Positions 59,401-63,775 of a stretch of 64,000 nt of DNA are shown piece after piece. The notes below the pieces were generated by a model. The model had not been told where the DNA came from. It saw nothing but the letters and a program-made list of their open reading frames with translations, and made no database searches. Source of the stretch: Plazaster borealis (Eukaryota; Echinodermata; Asteroidea; Forcipulatida; Labidiasteridae). The stretch is from contig CM037472.1 of NCBI GenBank assembly GCA_021014325.1, positions 3,410,001 to 3,474,000 on the forward strand, given 5' to 3'. The translations under genes and the position numbers were made by a program. Position 1 is the stretch's first letter; each line of letters starts with the position of its first letter.

Positions 59401-62400
59401 TTTGTTAGTGTAAGTACAGAACTGTACATTCAAACATTAATGTGTTCCAGCATTATGCAGGAGAGGGGGGTTTTAACAGCAGGGCCAAATTTCATAGAGC
59501 TGCTTTTAAAAGCATGAAAAGTTGCCAAGCACAACAAAAATATGCTTACCAGAATAAGGTTACCAGCTAAAATACCATGTTACATGTACAAAAATGTAAC
59601 TGGTATCCTGCTTAGTTGTGCTTAGCAGAAAAATGTTAAGCAATATTTTCTGCTTAAGCAGCTCTATGAAATTGGGCCCAGGTTGAGTTTTGCATTATTA
59701 GTTGAACTGTCAAAGCAGGTCACTGGAGTAAATTGCGTTCGCAGTTTCTAACTACACTGACTAACCGACACTTAACTCAAGACATATGATTACAAATCTA
59801 CATTAAAATTGAGGGAAAAAACATTAAATTGGGTCCTTAACCCATATCTGCCTTAGGCCGTGTCCGAATTGGCAGCTACAGCTACGGCTACGGCTACATT
59901 TCCGCGTCATCATGCGTTGAAGTATAGGACGTCCTTAGCAACACCCTTAGCAACAGCCGTAGCCGTAGCTGTAGTTGCCAATTCGGATGCGGCCTAACTA
60001 TGGGATTTCCAGAGGAAAACACAAATGCTGTTAGCGCCTAACTACGGGAAAACCCATAGATGAACAAGACAAGTGTCTTTCTTTGTACTCTCACCTAATA
60101 GTGATATGAAATGGGAAACATGACAAAATGTATATCACCTTAAAGAGAATGAGGTGCTCTTTCCAATGGTATACATTTTGTTGGGATATGTTCATTTGCA
60201 AGGCAGTAAATAATAAATGTTTATAGTAACGCAGTAATAAGTGCTGCATGGGCTTAGGCAGAAACGGTGCTTATGTACTGCGACCAGTCAGGCGGATATA
60301 GGTTAAATTCTACAAAATATATTTAATATATTTAAAATACAGTATTACAATAATAGACCGTGCAAATCTTTTGCCTATTTGAACATTTTTGGGAACACTT
60401 TGTTCCAACGTACATTGCTTTAACGCGTAAAGGAAACTTGTGTACTTTAACGTGTCCTAATGTTTGAATACGCGCGAGGCTTGCTAAGTCTATTATGATG
60501 TTCAACCTTCAATACTTCATTTTAATCCCTTTTCTTTTTTAAGTGAATAATCAGAGCAATTTATACTGAGTTGGGTTAATTGGATCAGAAGATTCTATAT
60601 TAAGTGTTTTAACTGTTTCAACAAAGTGTTCCAATTGTTTCAACAAAGTGTTTCATCAAAAATATCCTTCAGAATAATTTTAAAATATCACTAACATTTC
60701 ATATTGTTTTGGTATTTCGCTCATAACACACTAAAGCAGGGTTGCGAATCATAGCCATAATTGCTGACCAACAAAAAGATCTGAAAATTAGGCCCCAAAT
60801 TTTAGAAGGTATGTTGAAATAACGGCATTTCCACCTTTTGGAAACGCCTTTTGAGCTATAGATTTCAAGAAGCTTCTAGGAACAGTATCCTCAGTGCTAG
60901 AGAAGTAGATCAAAGGACATGATTTCTTCACATCTGAAATCAACACCTACTTTTTTTTTCACCAGGCAGACACAAAAAGGTCTTGAATCAGATAGAAGTC
61001 TGACATTTATTATCCCTGATAAAAAGGAAGACTCAAGAAAAGCTGCTCTGCCGAACATGAATCTTACCCTAAATGTTAGCAACATGCCTGGAACGTTCTT
61101 GCTGAATAGGTTAAGGTCACCTTTCCTACCAAATGGGTTCTTGTAGTACAACAAATCAGAAAAGGGCACCAAGGCAAATCTAAGGGCAATGGTAGTCACT
61201 GTCTCTCTTTGCAATTCCAGGTAGAGACTTAGGCCCTTTTTTAAACCACAGCTTTGACTCGGGCTCCAGACTCGGGCTCCAGACTCGGGCTCCAGACTCG
61301 GGCTCCAGAGTCGGGCTCCAGACTTGGGCTCCAGACTCGGGCTCCAGACTCGGGCTCCAGAGTCGGGCTCCAGACTCGGGCTCCAGACTCGGGCTCCAGA
61401 CTCGGGCTCCAGACTCGGGCTCCAGACTCGGGCTCCAGACTCGGGCTCCAGACTCGGGCTCCAGAGTCGGGCTCCAGACTTGGGCTCCAGACTCCGGTTC
61501 CAGACTTGGGCTCCAGACTCGAGCTCCAGACTCGGGCTCCAGACTCGGGCTCCAGACTGGGGCTCCAGACTGGGGCTCCAGACTCGGGCTCCAGACTCGG
61601 GCTCCAGACCTGGGCTCCAAACTTGGGCTCCAGGCTTAGGCTCAGTCCGCATGTTCGAAGCCCAGTACAGAAAGTGCACATTTTCAAAATAACTGATGGA
61701 GCCTATGAAGCCGAGTCCGAAGCCGTGCTTTCAAAAAGGGTCTCACTGCTTAATCAAGGATGAGATTTTAAGTATGTGACAATTCCTGAAAAAAGGCTTG
61801 TGGGCCTGGGTTCCCCCTTAGGCCTAAAAAAAAATTGTTAGGTTGGCGACCCTTAAACATGGCCGACCCTGAATATTCTTTATTTTTATTCAACTTTTTT
61901 TCCCCCAGCTGCAGTTTTGTCAATGATTAAAAAAACAATTTTCCTACCACAAACAAAGCCGACAATGAAAAAAAAAATGACATCCTTTTCTTTATTTAAT
62001 GTCAGCCCCAGCTACTCTCCAGCCCCTTGGAGAATGATTGACAATCCAATTGAGATCCAATTACATCTTATCTTAATCCTCTGCAGTTTGTTATACATTG
62101 TTTCAGTTTGTAATACTCTTGCTTCAATCAAACGACAAGCCCGCTATGTCTTTGTGGTTTTATGACCTGGTTCTGTGACCCTTAAGAGTGGGTATAGTGT
62201 TCTATTAAACCTGGAAAGTGTGTTGACATCCGCTGGCTTAAAGTTTTGATTGGAATTCTAGAAACAGGTAAACAGTTAACTTGAATTCACAAGTTTGGTT
62301 TAACTGTTTTTGGAAAAGAAAACAAAAAAATACCGACCTACCTACCCTATTTTTTCTGGCCCGTTACGCGAACATAACATTTTTTTTTTAGGCCTAATAA

Positions 62401-63775
62401 CAAACGAGAACGAGACTGAAACAGATGGCTTTTTTTGGTACTCACATTATTTCTTTGTGCTTGCTTTTCTACTTGTTGCTTGAGAGATTCCAAGTCCTTC
62501 TTACTGGCTGAGACTTGTAGCTGCATGGCAGCCAGTGCTTTCTCCTTCTCATTCACACTGCGACAGAGACCAACAACATTATTTAGAGTCCTTGCTTTGT
62601 CTACATAACACATATGTTGCAGGTTAGTATGACAGCAGCATTCTCCCTTAAAGGCACTGAACACGTTTGGTAATTGTCAAAGACCAGTGTTCTCACTTGG
62701 TGTATCCCAACATATGCATAAAATAACAAACCTGTGAAAATATGGGCTCAGTTGGTCATCGAAGTTGCAAGAAAATGATGAAAGAAAAAACACCCTTGTT
62801 GTACAAATTTGTGTGCTTTCAGATAGGAATAAAAGGCTTCTTGCAAGAAGTCTTTTATTATTTTAGTGAGAAATTACCTCTTTCTCAAAAACTACGTTAC
62901 TTCAGAGGGAGTCATTTCCTACAATGTTTTATACTATCAACAGCTCTCTGTTGCTTGTTACCAAGTAAGTTTTTATGCTAATATATATTTTGAGTAATTA
63001 CCAAACGTGTACAATGCCTTTAACAGTGGTCCGCTGGCCAAATGCCAATTATAATAATAACAATAATAATAGTGGCTTCTTATAAAGCGCTCAAATACGT
63101 CACTCAGTGACGCTCATGGCGCTCCAACATTCAGTGTTTTTCCTGCAAGGTATATGGAGCTACATTTTTGAAGTATGAGACCTTTTTCCTTAACATAGCA
63201 CCATGTAATGGTCTACAAGGTGCTGTGGCGCAATATGCAGCCAATCAAACCAGGAACACCAGGGCGAACCCCCTCTCTTTACGAAAAGTGCACTGGGTTA
63301 TTTAACGTGCATTACACTACCTTTGAAAATATCGATGTCAATGAAACCCTGACTTGACAAAGGAAAGACAACAAAGGTTCTCATAATAAGCAATCGGATT
63401 TCTTGTTCTCATGTGAGAAACTATGCGTTCACATTCAATTTCATTTTGCAAAGGGCACTTCCACTGGAAAATCTTAAAGTCAATGGGGAACTTCTGAAGG
63501 GGCATCAAGGCCAAAACCAGGGGGGCAAGGCCTCCATATAATCCCAGGCCCGCTCTTGGAGGTCAGTGACAACATTCTGCTAAAGTCATGAAGGACTGTA
63601 GTAAACAATTCGCATGGACTTACATGTTTTCATGGTCCTTCTTGGAGATACTGTCTTCTTTGGATCCCTCAGGAGCCACGTCTCCGTTGGGTTTGATGGC
63701 TTCCCTCGCTGCAATCAACTCCTTGGTCTTTGTCTCCAGCTGTGATGCCAGCGATGATTTAGTATCCTTAAGGTT
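23234..63775 (-). CDS. RRBP1: RRBP1/kinectin-family ER coiled-coil protein, C-terminal 12 exons (whole-gene entry)
   Basis: Twelve exons on the minus strand encode about 630 residues of the C-terminal half. Vertebrate RRBP1 (p180) and kinectin are ER-membrane proteins with long cytosolic coiled coils, linked to ribosome or mRNA binding, microtubules and secretory-cell ER structure. Every exon found is bounded by AG and GT. All junctions are phase 0 except the first, which is phase 2, and the joined frame stays open. Order and content follow the family: EKNWKAMEAL, then KYLTKIFPDI, DWMSQFEK, QCQHYKSVLSDT, EGILNKLQSSVE, CRELKDVQNQL, QKLSTDLDKA, KEKGLTKDLG, and a GTSV terminus. The terminus and the KEKxLTxDLG segment favour RRBP1 over kinectin; an ancestral gene co-orthologous to both is possible. 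The anchor and the basic repeat region expected upstream lie outside the window. Family recognition is from memory, not a search. Confidence 0.9.
23583..24195. mobile_element. Inverted-repeat element interrupted by a GGGCCC foldback
   Basis: Left arm ACAGTAACACCATGTGTGTA...ATCTACTTCGC and right arm GCAAAGTAGATATACATG...ATGTTACTGCAACC are inverted copies over about 100 bases. The GGGCCC foldback sits at 23,722-23,913 inside. A related uninterrupted element lies at 26,118-26,404. Confidence 0.8.
23722..23913. repeat. GGGCCC foldback nested in the 23.6-24.2 kb element
   Basis: GGCCCAATTTCATAAAGCTG to CTCTATGAAATTGGGGCC. Confidence 0.9.
25640..25851. repeat. 15-base minisatellite (GGTCATGCCTTGCGA), about 14 units
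   Basis: Unit variants differ by G/A at two sites and T/C at one. The 15-base unit keeps several frames open, explaining the Cys/Arg/Ser- and Met/Pro/Cys-rich frames here. Confidence 0.95.
26118..26404. mobile_element. 287-base inverted-repeat element (GCGGTAACACAATGTGCAT)
   Basis: Long arms: TTGCGGTAACACAATGTGCA...CTACTTTG and CAAAGTAGATATGCACATGG...TATTACCACAAGG. They also share TTGTTCTTTGAGAACTTG. Confidence 0.8.
27062..27122. repeat. 11-base tandem repeat (ATGACTATCAC)
   Basis: About five copies alternating between ATGACTATCAC, ATGATTATCAC and ATGACTGTCAC. Confidence 0.85.
29494..29825. mobile_element. SINE/LINE-tail-like copy with tRNA-like end
   Basis: Shares GAGGCTAATCATCCTTACTT... 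GCAGCTGAGAAGCTGAATTG and CGAAGGACGCG with 30,617-30,760. At 29,745-29,820 the minus strand shows a tRNA-like GGTTCGATTCC box B. Confidence 0.55.
30133..30216 (-). other. tRNA-like sequence (not a functional tRNA)
   Basis: Minus strand: GGGGCAATATAGCTCAGTTG, GTAGAGC (box A) and GCAGGTTCAAGTCCC (box B). The 3' side of the acceptor stem does not pair with the 5' side, so this looks like the head of a SINE. Fragments with the same box B occur near 630-690 and 54,963-55,045. Confidence 0.65.
30600..30760. mobile_element. Second copy of the GAGGCTAATCATCC element
   Basis: Preceded by (TAA)n and follows the 29.5 kb copy closely until CAACTCATATATGACC-like sequence. Confidence 0.6.
31199..31596. mobile_element. 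Inverted-repeat element (GCTCGAATTTAACACTGG), copy 2
   Basis: Left end AGCTCGAATTTAACACTGGA, right end CCTAAATTCGAGCCC. Same family as 13,838 and 58,327. Confidence 0.8.
32706..33062 (+). mobile_element. MITE family A, full copy with internal deletion
   Basis: TTA flanks both ends (32,703-32,705 and 33,063-33,065). The central AAGTTTTTATT palindrome half is missing, shortening it by about 11 bases. Confidence 0.9.
33580..33830. repeat. 251-base inverted-repeat element (AGCGTTACATACAAAGTCC)
   Basis: Termini AAGCGTTACATACAAAGTCC and GTATGTAGCGTTA are inverted. Internally, GTAGGGACTTGAAACACTAT is mirrored by ATAGTGTTTCAAGTCCCTAC. Confidence 0.8.
34829..35012. repeat. 9-base minisatellite (GAATCAATC), about 20 units
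   Basis: Unit GAATCAATC with CAA/CGA variants. A 9-base unit keeps whole frames open, giving Ser-Asn-Gln and Asp-Ser-Ile repeats that are not evidence of protein. Confidence 0.95.
36083..36433. repeat. Two adjacent diverged GGGCCC foldback copies
   Basis: First at 36,083-36,240 (GGGCCCAATTTCACAAAGCA), second at 36,242-36,433 (GGGCCTAATTTCATAAAGCC to GCTTTATGAAATTGCGCC). Confidence 0.75.
36968..37291. repeat. 14-base minisatellite (AAGATGGTGGAACC), about 23 units
   Basis: Variants swap GTGG/GCGG/GCAG and AAGA/GAGA/AGTT. Three units are 42 bases, so all six frames can stay open; this accounts for several overlapping 90-146 codon frames. Confidence 0.96.
37859..38026 (-). CDS. RRBP1: RRBP1-like exon k
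   Basis: 168 bases, 56 codons, acceptor ACTCTCACCAG and donor GTCAGT. It reads EIKTVKAALQKEKGLTKDLG then MAAAKLQAMLKKTQALYTAE and ends RAKAGITDE. It matches the RRBP1 C-terminal block KEKKLTSDLGRAATRLQELLKTTQ. If the donor were skipped, the frame would end eight codons later at a TGA (37,835-37,837), giving an alternative C-terminus. A 20-base tandem repeat lies in the intron just upstream of the acceptor (38,056-38,135). Confidence 0.93.
38056..38135. repeat. 20-base tandem repeat (ACTAGGAGATTAATTACATC)
   Basis: Four copies, starting 30 bases from the exon k acceptor and so possibly displacing its branch region. Confidence 0.9.
38677..38845. repeat. GGGCCC foldback copy
   Basis: Left end worn (TACCCAACTTCATAGAGCTG), right end intact. 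Confidence 0.88.
39660..39790. repeat. Foldback with GTAGCC-type core, copy 2
   Basis: AAGGCCGTGTCCATTGGCGA at the left; internal GCGTTGAAGTATAGGACGTT and AGCAACAGTCGTAGCC. Confidence 0.75.
40440..40610 (-). mobile_element. tRNA-Leu/Ser-like SINE copy
   Basis: Minus strand: GTCATAGCCGAGCGGTCTAG (box A), GGGTTCAAATCCTGGTCGTG (box B), then ACACTTGTGTCCTTTTGCAA. Related copies at 42,212 (plus) and 49,645 (minus). Confidence 0.72.
40735..40910. repeat. GGGCCC foldback, diverged copy
   Basis: GGTCCCAATTTCATAAAGCT to GCTTTATGAAATAAGGCACC. Confidence 0.75.
41493..41875. mobile_element. 383-base near-perfect palindromic element, TTA target duplication
   Basis: Begins AAGGGACACGTTGTCTTGGA and ends TCCAAGGCAACGTGTCCCT. 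The arms pair almost throughout (GGTCCGCCATTTTGTGGAGT with ACTCTACAAAATGGCGTGCC near the centre). TTA on each side. Confidence 0.92.
42212..42500 (+). mobile_element. tRNA-Leu/Ser-like SINE copy, plus orientation
   Basis: GTGTCGTTGCCGAGCAGAGA, GTGTGGGTTCGAGTCCCGGT (box B) and GACACTTGTGTCCTTAAGCA. Longer tail than the other copies. Confidence 0.7.
42624..42986. mobile_element. TTA-flanked MITE, family B
   Basis: AAGGTATCATACATTTTTGG to CCAAATGTATACAGCACCT, TTA both sides (42,621-42,623 and 42,987-42,989). The interior is unlike family A. Confidence 0.87.
43321..43743. mobile_element. MITE with AAGGTATGATCATAGATTGG ends
   Basis: Right end ACCAATCTATGATCCTACCC then TTTAA is the inverted partner. 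Central palindrome TCTGAGAAACGATTCACGCA / GAATCGTTTCTCAGA. Confidence 0.82.
44252..44257 (-). other. AATAAA hexamer downstream of the alternative exon-j stop
   Basis: A minus-strand AATAAA lies about 250 bases past the TAG at 44,503. If exon j were used unspliced, this could end a shorter transcript lacking exons k and l. There is no direct sign that it is used. Confidence 0.2.
44527..45156 (-). CDS. RRBP1: RRBP1-like exon j, carries a 14-residue repeat array
   Basis: 630 bases, 210 codons, by far the longest exon. After YSLTIRQ it reads VKTALASEQEQGQKLSTDLD, matching the family's LRTEQNERQKVAGDLHKA / EDEQTQRQKLTAEFEEA block. Residues 88-157 of the exon are five consecutive 14-residue units (typically EAQQKLLQSRSEVQ), with a degenerate sixth. 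The exon ends PESTGSHEE at donor GTACGA. If that donor is ignored, the frame stops six codons on at 44,503. Splicing is preferred because the next exon restores the RRBP1 alignment. Two in-frame acceptors are possible: before 45,156, or seven codons further in at 45,135. The vertebrate counterpart of this segment is much shorter. Confidence 0.92.
44686..44895 (-). repeat. Coding 42-base minisatellite (five units) in exon j
   Basis: Five tandem 42-base units encode 14-residue, two-heptad repeats. Core positions Ala, Leu, Ser, Val are spaced 4-3-4-3, so the array extends the coiled coil without a stutter. Units differ by conservative changes (Lys/Arg, Val/Ile), which suggests selection keeps the frame and register. 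Confidence 0.92.
45346..45713 (+). mobile_element. MITE family A, intact 368-base copy
   Basis: AAGGCACTGAACACGTTTAG to CAAACGTGTACAGTGCCT, TTA duplicated at 45,343-45,345 and 45,714-45,716. Central AAACTTCTGGCAAGAAGTTT palindrome. Confidence 0.95.
46217..46335. repeat. 119-base foldback (GGTTAAAACTACGACTCCCA)
   Basis: Left GTTAAAACTACGACTCCCAA then GGTGATC is mirrored by GATCACCGAAGGAGCCCTAG then TTTTAAC; inside, TTTTCCCGAGG faces CCGAGGGAAAA. Confidence 0.85.
46964..47179 (-). CDS. RRBP1: RRBP1-like exon i
   Basis: 216 bases, 72 codons, acceptor TTCCTTTCAG and donor GTAACA. It begins VSAEKEALSAELEKVKTSLS, continues MEKERSASATEYESTCRELK and ends SSEELQK. It corresponds to the family's ELEKAEMERSxYxxEVRELKDLLxELQKKLD region: same order of charged residues, RELKD conserved. 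A long uninterrupted heptad pattern indicates a continuous coiled coil. Confidence 0.94.
47263..47602. mobile_element. MITE inserted in a foldback copy
   Basis: AAAGGCCCTGTACACTATCG to CCAAAAGTGTACAATACCTT. It interrupts a CCCAATTTCATAGAGCTGCT sequence at 47,242. Confidence 0.8.
47622..48060. repeat. Recent 219-base tandem duplication of a GGGCCC foldback
   Basis: Two nearly identical units (47,624-47,842 and 47,843-48,060), each with the foldback plus the flank GGTCATAACTCGTT and a C run. Only a handful of differences. Confidence 0.93.
48354..48720 (+). mobile_element. MITE family A, intact copy
   Basis: TTA at 48,351-48,353 and 48,721-48,723. Closely matches the 45.3, 32.7 and 62.7 kb copies. 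Confidence 0.95.
49042..49268 (-). mobile_element. tRNA-derived SINE-like copy, full
   Basis: Minus strand: GGCAATCTCGATGGTCTAGT (box A region), CATGGGTTCGAATCCCACCC (box B), then the tail ending near TTTGGTTTTACCCATACACC on the plus strand. The other side has ATTCTTTATCCCCGATGCAA, as at 10,867. Confidence 0.72.
49293..49352 (-). CDS. RRBP1: RRBP1-like exon h (60-base microexon)
   Basis: 60 bases, 20 codons: AKRELATVQEQHQDLEGLKK. Acceptor TTTCCTAACAG and donor GTAAAC flank it. It is charged coiled coil and falls where kinectin has an ELERLRSENKDIE-like stretch, so position, phase and composition agree, although the piece is too short to be identified alone. It is too short to be noticed as a free-standing open frame. 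Confidence 0.83.
49645..49760 (-). mobile_element. tRNA-Leu/Ser-like SINE copy
   Basis: Minus strand: GGCGTGTCGTGGACGAGCGG, box B GGGTTCGAATCCCGGTCATG, then TGACACTTGTGTCCTTGAGC. Confidence 0.72.
49785..50215 (-). pseudogene. Non-LTR retrotransposon 3' end (reverse-transcriptase ORF C-terminus)
   Basis: An open minus-strand frame (49,862-50,125) reads LPPYLSEGLQPYLSYRESMR, RTKTSWGERSFTSAAPSLWN and LPDHIKLSPSLASFKTSLKT before its stop. The A-P-S-L-W-N-x-L-P-xx-I/L...SF-K-xx-L-K-T-H-L pattern is the typical C-terminal end of many LINE reverse-transcriptase proteins. Only this end is present, as expected for 5'-truncated insertion. Confidence 0.85.
50239..50331 (-). CDS. RRBP1: RRBP1-like exon g
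   Basis: 93 bases, 31 codons, acceptor CATTCTACAG and donor GTCAGT. It encodes EGILNKLQSSVESEEKKWQD then KLSIKDTALAQ. This is nearly colinear with the family's EGILQKLQxSVExEExKW block, with conserved Trp. Phase 0 boundaries. Confidence 0.95.
50332..51230 (-). other. Intron between exons g and f
   Basis: Holds the repeat of the 11.5 kb type (50,366-51,060), split by the GGCC element at 50,411-50,894. Confidence 0.75.
50411..50894. mobile_element. GGCC-ended element, TTA target duplication, nested
   Basis: GGCCACATAAAAAAAAGAAA...TTGTTGATCG pairs with CGATCAACAATTTTTTAATT...ATGTGGCC. Flanked by TTA at 50,408-50,410 and 50,895-50,897. The host repeat is uninterrupted at 11,540 (GGACCAGTTACTTTGTC). 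Confidence 0.9.
51231..51326 (-). CDS. RRBP1: RRBP1-like exon f
   Basis: 96 bases, 32 codons, acceptor ATCCTTGCAG and donor GTGAGT. It encodes VTELSSKMSGLEDEKNKLVS then QCQHYKSVLSDT. The C-Q-x-Y-K-S-V-L-x-x-T element is the family's ECEKYKSVLAET / ECDQYRxxLAET motif, and exon g supplies the following EGIL. Confidence 0.95.
51462..52753 (-). mobile_element. MITE family A half copy, split by a nested transposon
   Basis: Pieces 51,462-51,538 and 52,651-52,753 are contiguous in intact copies. The left end is truncated; the right end CGTGTTCAGTGCCT plus TTA is intact. Confidence 0.87.
51539..52650. mobile_element. 1,112-base DNA transposon with ~55-base imperfect terminal repeats
   Basis: Ends AGACACAATCGGCGAC and GTCGCCGATTGTGTCT are perfect inverts; pairing continues through GTCACGTGAC and TATAGTGGGTA. 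Comparison with intact MITE copies shows a 2-base AT duplication. The interior has no recognisable transposase; near 52,425 it has GGCGCTATATAAGTTTAAGT and (ATT)n, like a LINE tail. Confidence 0.88.
52784..52864 (-). CDS. RRBP1: RRBP1-like exon e
   Basis: 81 bases, 27 codons, acceptor GTAATCAG and donor GTAAGA. It encodes KHQDWMSQFEKNALNYLAVQ then KASSGLE. The W-x-x-x-F-E/L-K pattern corresponds to the EWLHGFEKK / EWLQDLKEK segment after the FPxxxV linker in the family. The downstream intron (51,327-52,783) carries a half MITE with a nested transposon whose outer end stops only about 30 bases from this donor. Confidence 0.92.
53886..54128. repeat. 243-base hairpin-type GGGCCC element with near-perfect arms
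   Basis: Arms of about 115 bases: GGGCCCAATTTCATAGAGCT...AACAGGATTACCAACCAAAT against ATTTGGTTGGTAATCCTGTT...AGCTCTATGAAATTGGGCCC. The spacer holds GCATATTGC-like sequence. A different interior from the other GGGCCC copies. Confidence 0.92.
54755..54960. repeat. GGGGACAGATTCACC / GGACACATTCTCCG repeats
   Basis: Three ~21-base units of GGACACATTCTCCGTTGGA (54,762-54,815), then 17-base GGGGGGACAGATTCACC units (54,914-54,960). Similar GGGGACAGAAT words at 54,296 and, inverted, GAATTCTGTCCCCC at 54,254, so the block is itself partly palindromic. Confidence 0.7.
55106..55198 (-). CDS. RRBP1: RRBP1-like exon d
   Basis: 93 bases, 31 codons, acceptor TTGTTGTTACAG and donor GTAAGT. It encodes EELNASLFKEQETSRKYLTK then IFPDIRVDGSL. 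This matches the position where kinectin has a KKLFPKVSVPS-like segment and RRBP1 an LLPELSV-like one: the coiled coil is interrupted by a hydrophobic, proline-containing linker. Phase 0 at both ends. Confidence 0.92.
55787..56160. mobile_element. TTA-flanked MITE, family D
   Basis: AAGGAACATTACAGAATTGG to ACCCGTTCTGTAAAATTTCT, TTA at 55,784-55,786 and 56,161-56,163. The interior shares GATCGGCCATCTGGGTCACG-like words with no other copy here. Confidence 0.85.
56791..56881. repeat. Foldback (AATAGACTGTGCAAGTCTTG), short copy
   Basis: Arms AATAGACTGTGCAAGTCTTG and CAGACTTGCACAAGTCTATT; 91 bases. Same family as 15,647 and 60,354. Confidence 0.8.
57073..57219. repeat. GGGCCC foldback with internal deletion
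   Basis: The left end is normal; the right inverted arm lacks the AGCTGCTTAAGC part, leaving only AATTGGGCCC. Confidence 0.82.
58327..58685. mobile_element. Inverted-repeat element (GGGCTCGAATTTTACACTGG), copy 3
   Basis: Right end CCTTCCAAATTCGAGCCCC. The best-preserved termini of the three copies. Confidence 0.8.
58765..58860 (-). CDS. RRBP1: RRBP1-like exon c, EKNWKAMEAL signature
   Basis: 96 bases, 32 codons, acceptor TACGAGCAG and donor GTAGTT. It encodes KLQEKNWKAMEALAAAEKTS followed by SEKVSKAVADQK. The EKNWKAMEALAxxEK block is the most recognisable conserved segment of the RRBP1/kinectin family in this window and is the main basis for the family call. Both boundaries are phase 0. Confidence 0.95.
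59482..59679. repeat. GGGCCC foldback copy
   Basis: GGGCCAAATTTCATAGAGCT to AGCTCTATGAAATTGGGCCC. Confidence 0.9.
59855..59997. repeat. Foldback with GTAGCC-type core, copy 3
   Basis: GGCCGTGTCCGAATTGGCAG...CTACGGCTACGGCTAC pairs with GTAGCCGTAGCTGTAG...TTGCCAATTCGGATGCGGCC. The best preserved of three. Confidence 0.87.
60354..60494. repeat. Foldback (AATAGACCGTGCAAATCTTT)
   Basis: Full-length relative of 15,647; arms AATAGACCGTGCAAATC and GAGGCTTGCTAAGTCTATT. Confidence 0.8.
61257..61640. repeat. 13-base minisatellite (GACTCGGGCTCCA), about 29 units
   Basis: Highly homogeneous; variants GAGTCGG, GACTTGG, GACTGGG. Three units are 39 bases, and no frame contains a stop, so every frame on both strands stays open. 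The 260-codon minus-strand frame crossing it is an artefact. Confidence 0.97.
61821..62394. mobile_element. GGCC-ended element, third copy type
   Basis: GGCCTAAAAAAAAATTGTTA at the left against AACATTTTTTTTTTAGGCC at the right. TTA precedes and TAA follows. A comparable uninterrupted flank (GCGTTCCCCCTTATTTTAG) occurs near 4,610. Confidence 0.75.
62446..62557 (-). CDS. RRBP1: RRBP1-like exon b
   Basis: 112 bases after acceptor TCTGTCGCAG, ending at donor GTGAGT after Asn-Asn. It reads VNEKEKALAAMQLQVSAS and then KKDLESLKQQVEKQAQRNN, a heptad-rich coiled coil. In vertebrate RRBP1/kinectin the corresponding stretch also ends in an Asn-Asn pair directly before the REKNWKAMEAL motif, which the next exon supplies, so no exon appears to be missing despite a 3.6 kb intron. 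The start is one base out of phase, matching the split codon of exon a. Confidence 0.87.
62651..63019 (+). mobile_element. MITE family A, intact copy
   Basis: AAGGCACTGAACACGTTTGG to CAAACGTGTACAATGCCT, TTA at 62,648-62,650 and 63,020-63,022. Ends about 90 bases from the exon b acceptor side. Confidence 0.95.
63040..63360. mobile_element. Retroposon-tail-like copy (TATAAAGCGC...GCTCATGGCGCTCC)
   Basis: Contains GACGCTCATGGCGCTCCAAC, GGTGCTGTGGCGCAATATGC and AAAGTGCACTGGGTTATTTA then ACGTGCATTACAC, words I associate with retroposon tails in marine invertebrates. No frame. Confidence 0.5.
63624..63775 (-). CDS. RRBP1: RRBP1-like exon a (first in window)
   Basis: 152 bases, from an acceptor TTTATGGCAG to a donor GTAAGT. 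It reads NLKDTKSSLASQLETKTKEL and continues into a Pro/Gly-containing acidic stretch (PNGDVAPEGSKED), then KKDHEN plus two bases of a split codon. The charged helical pattern with a short non-helical break fits a coiled-coil protein. The split codon is completed by the first base of the next exon (AT+T, Ile), which supports the join. This segment has no strong family signature of its own and is assigned by phase and position. Residues 1-50 of the window fragment. Confidence 0.75.

Larger units (their letters stand above)
58861..62445 (-). other. Intron between exons c and b (3.6 kb)
   Basis: Holds foldbacks at 59,482, 59,855 and 60,354, the 13-base minisatellite at 61,257 and the GGCC element at 61,821. 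Confidence 0.75.
62558..63623 (-). other. Intron between exons b and a
   Basis: Contains MITE A (62,651-63,019) and a LINE/SINE-tail-like copy (63,040-63,360). Confidence 0.75.

Noticed and set aside
60897..61679. 260-codon minus-strand frame with SLEPESGAR repeats
   Set aside because: It is the 13-base minisatellite translated. All frames on both strands are open there and the flanks show no splice or domain signals.
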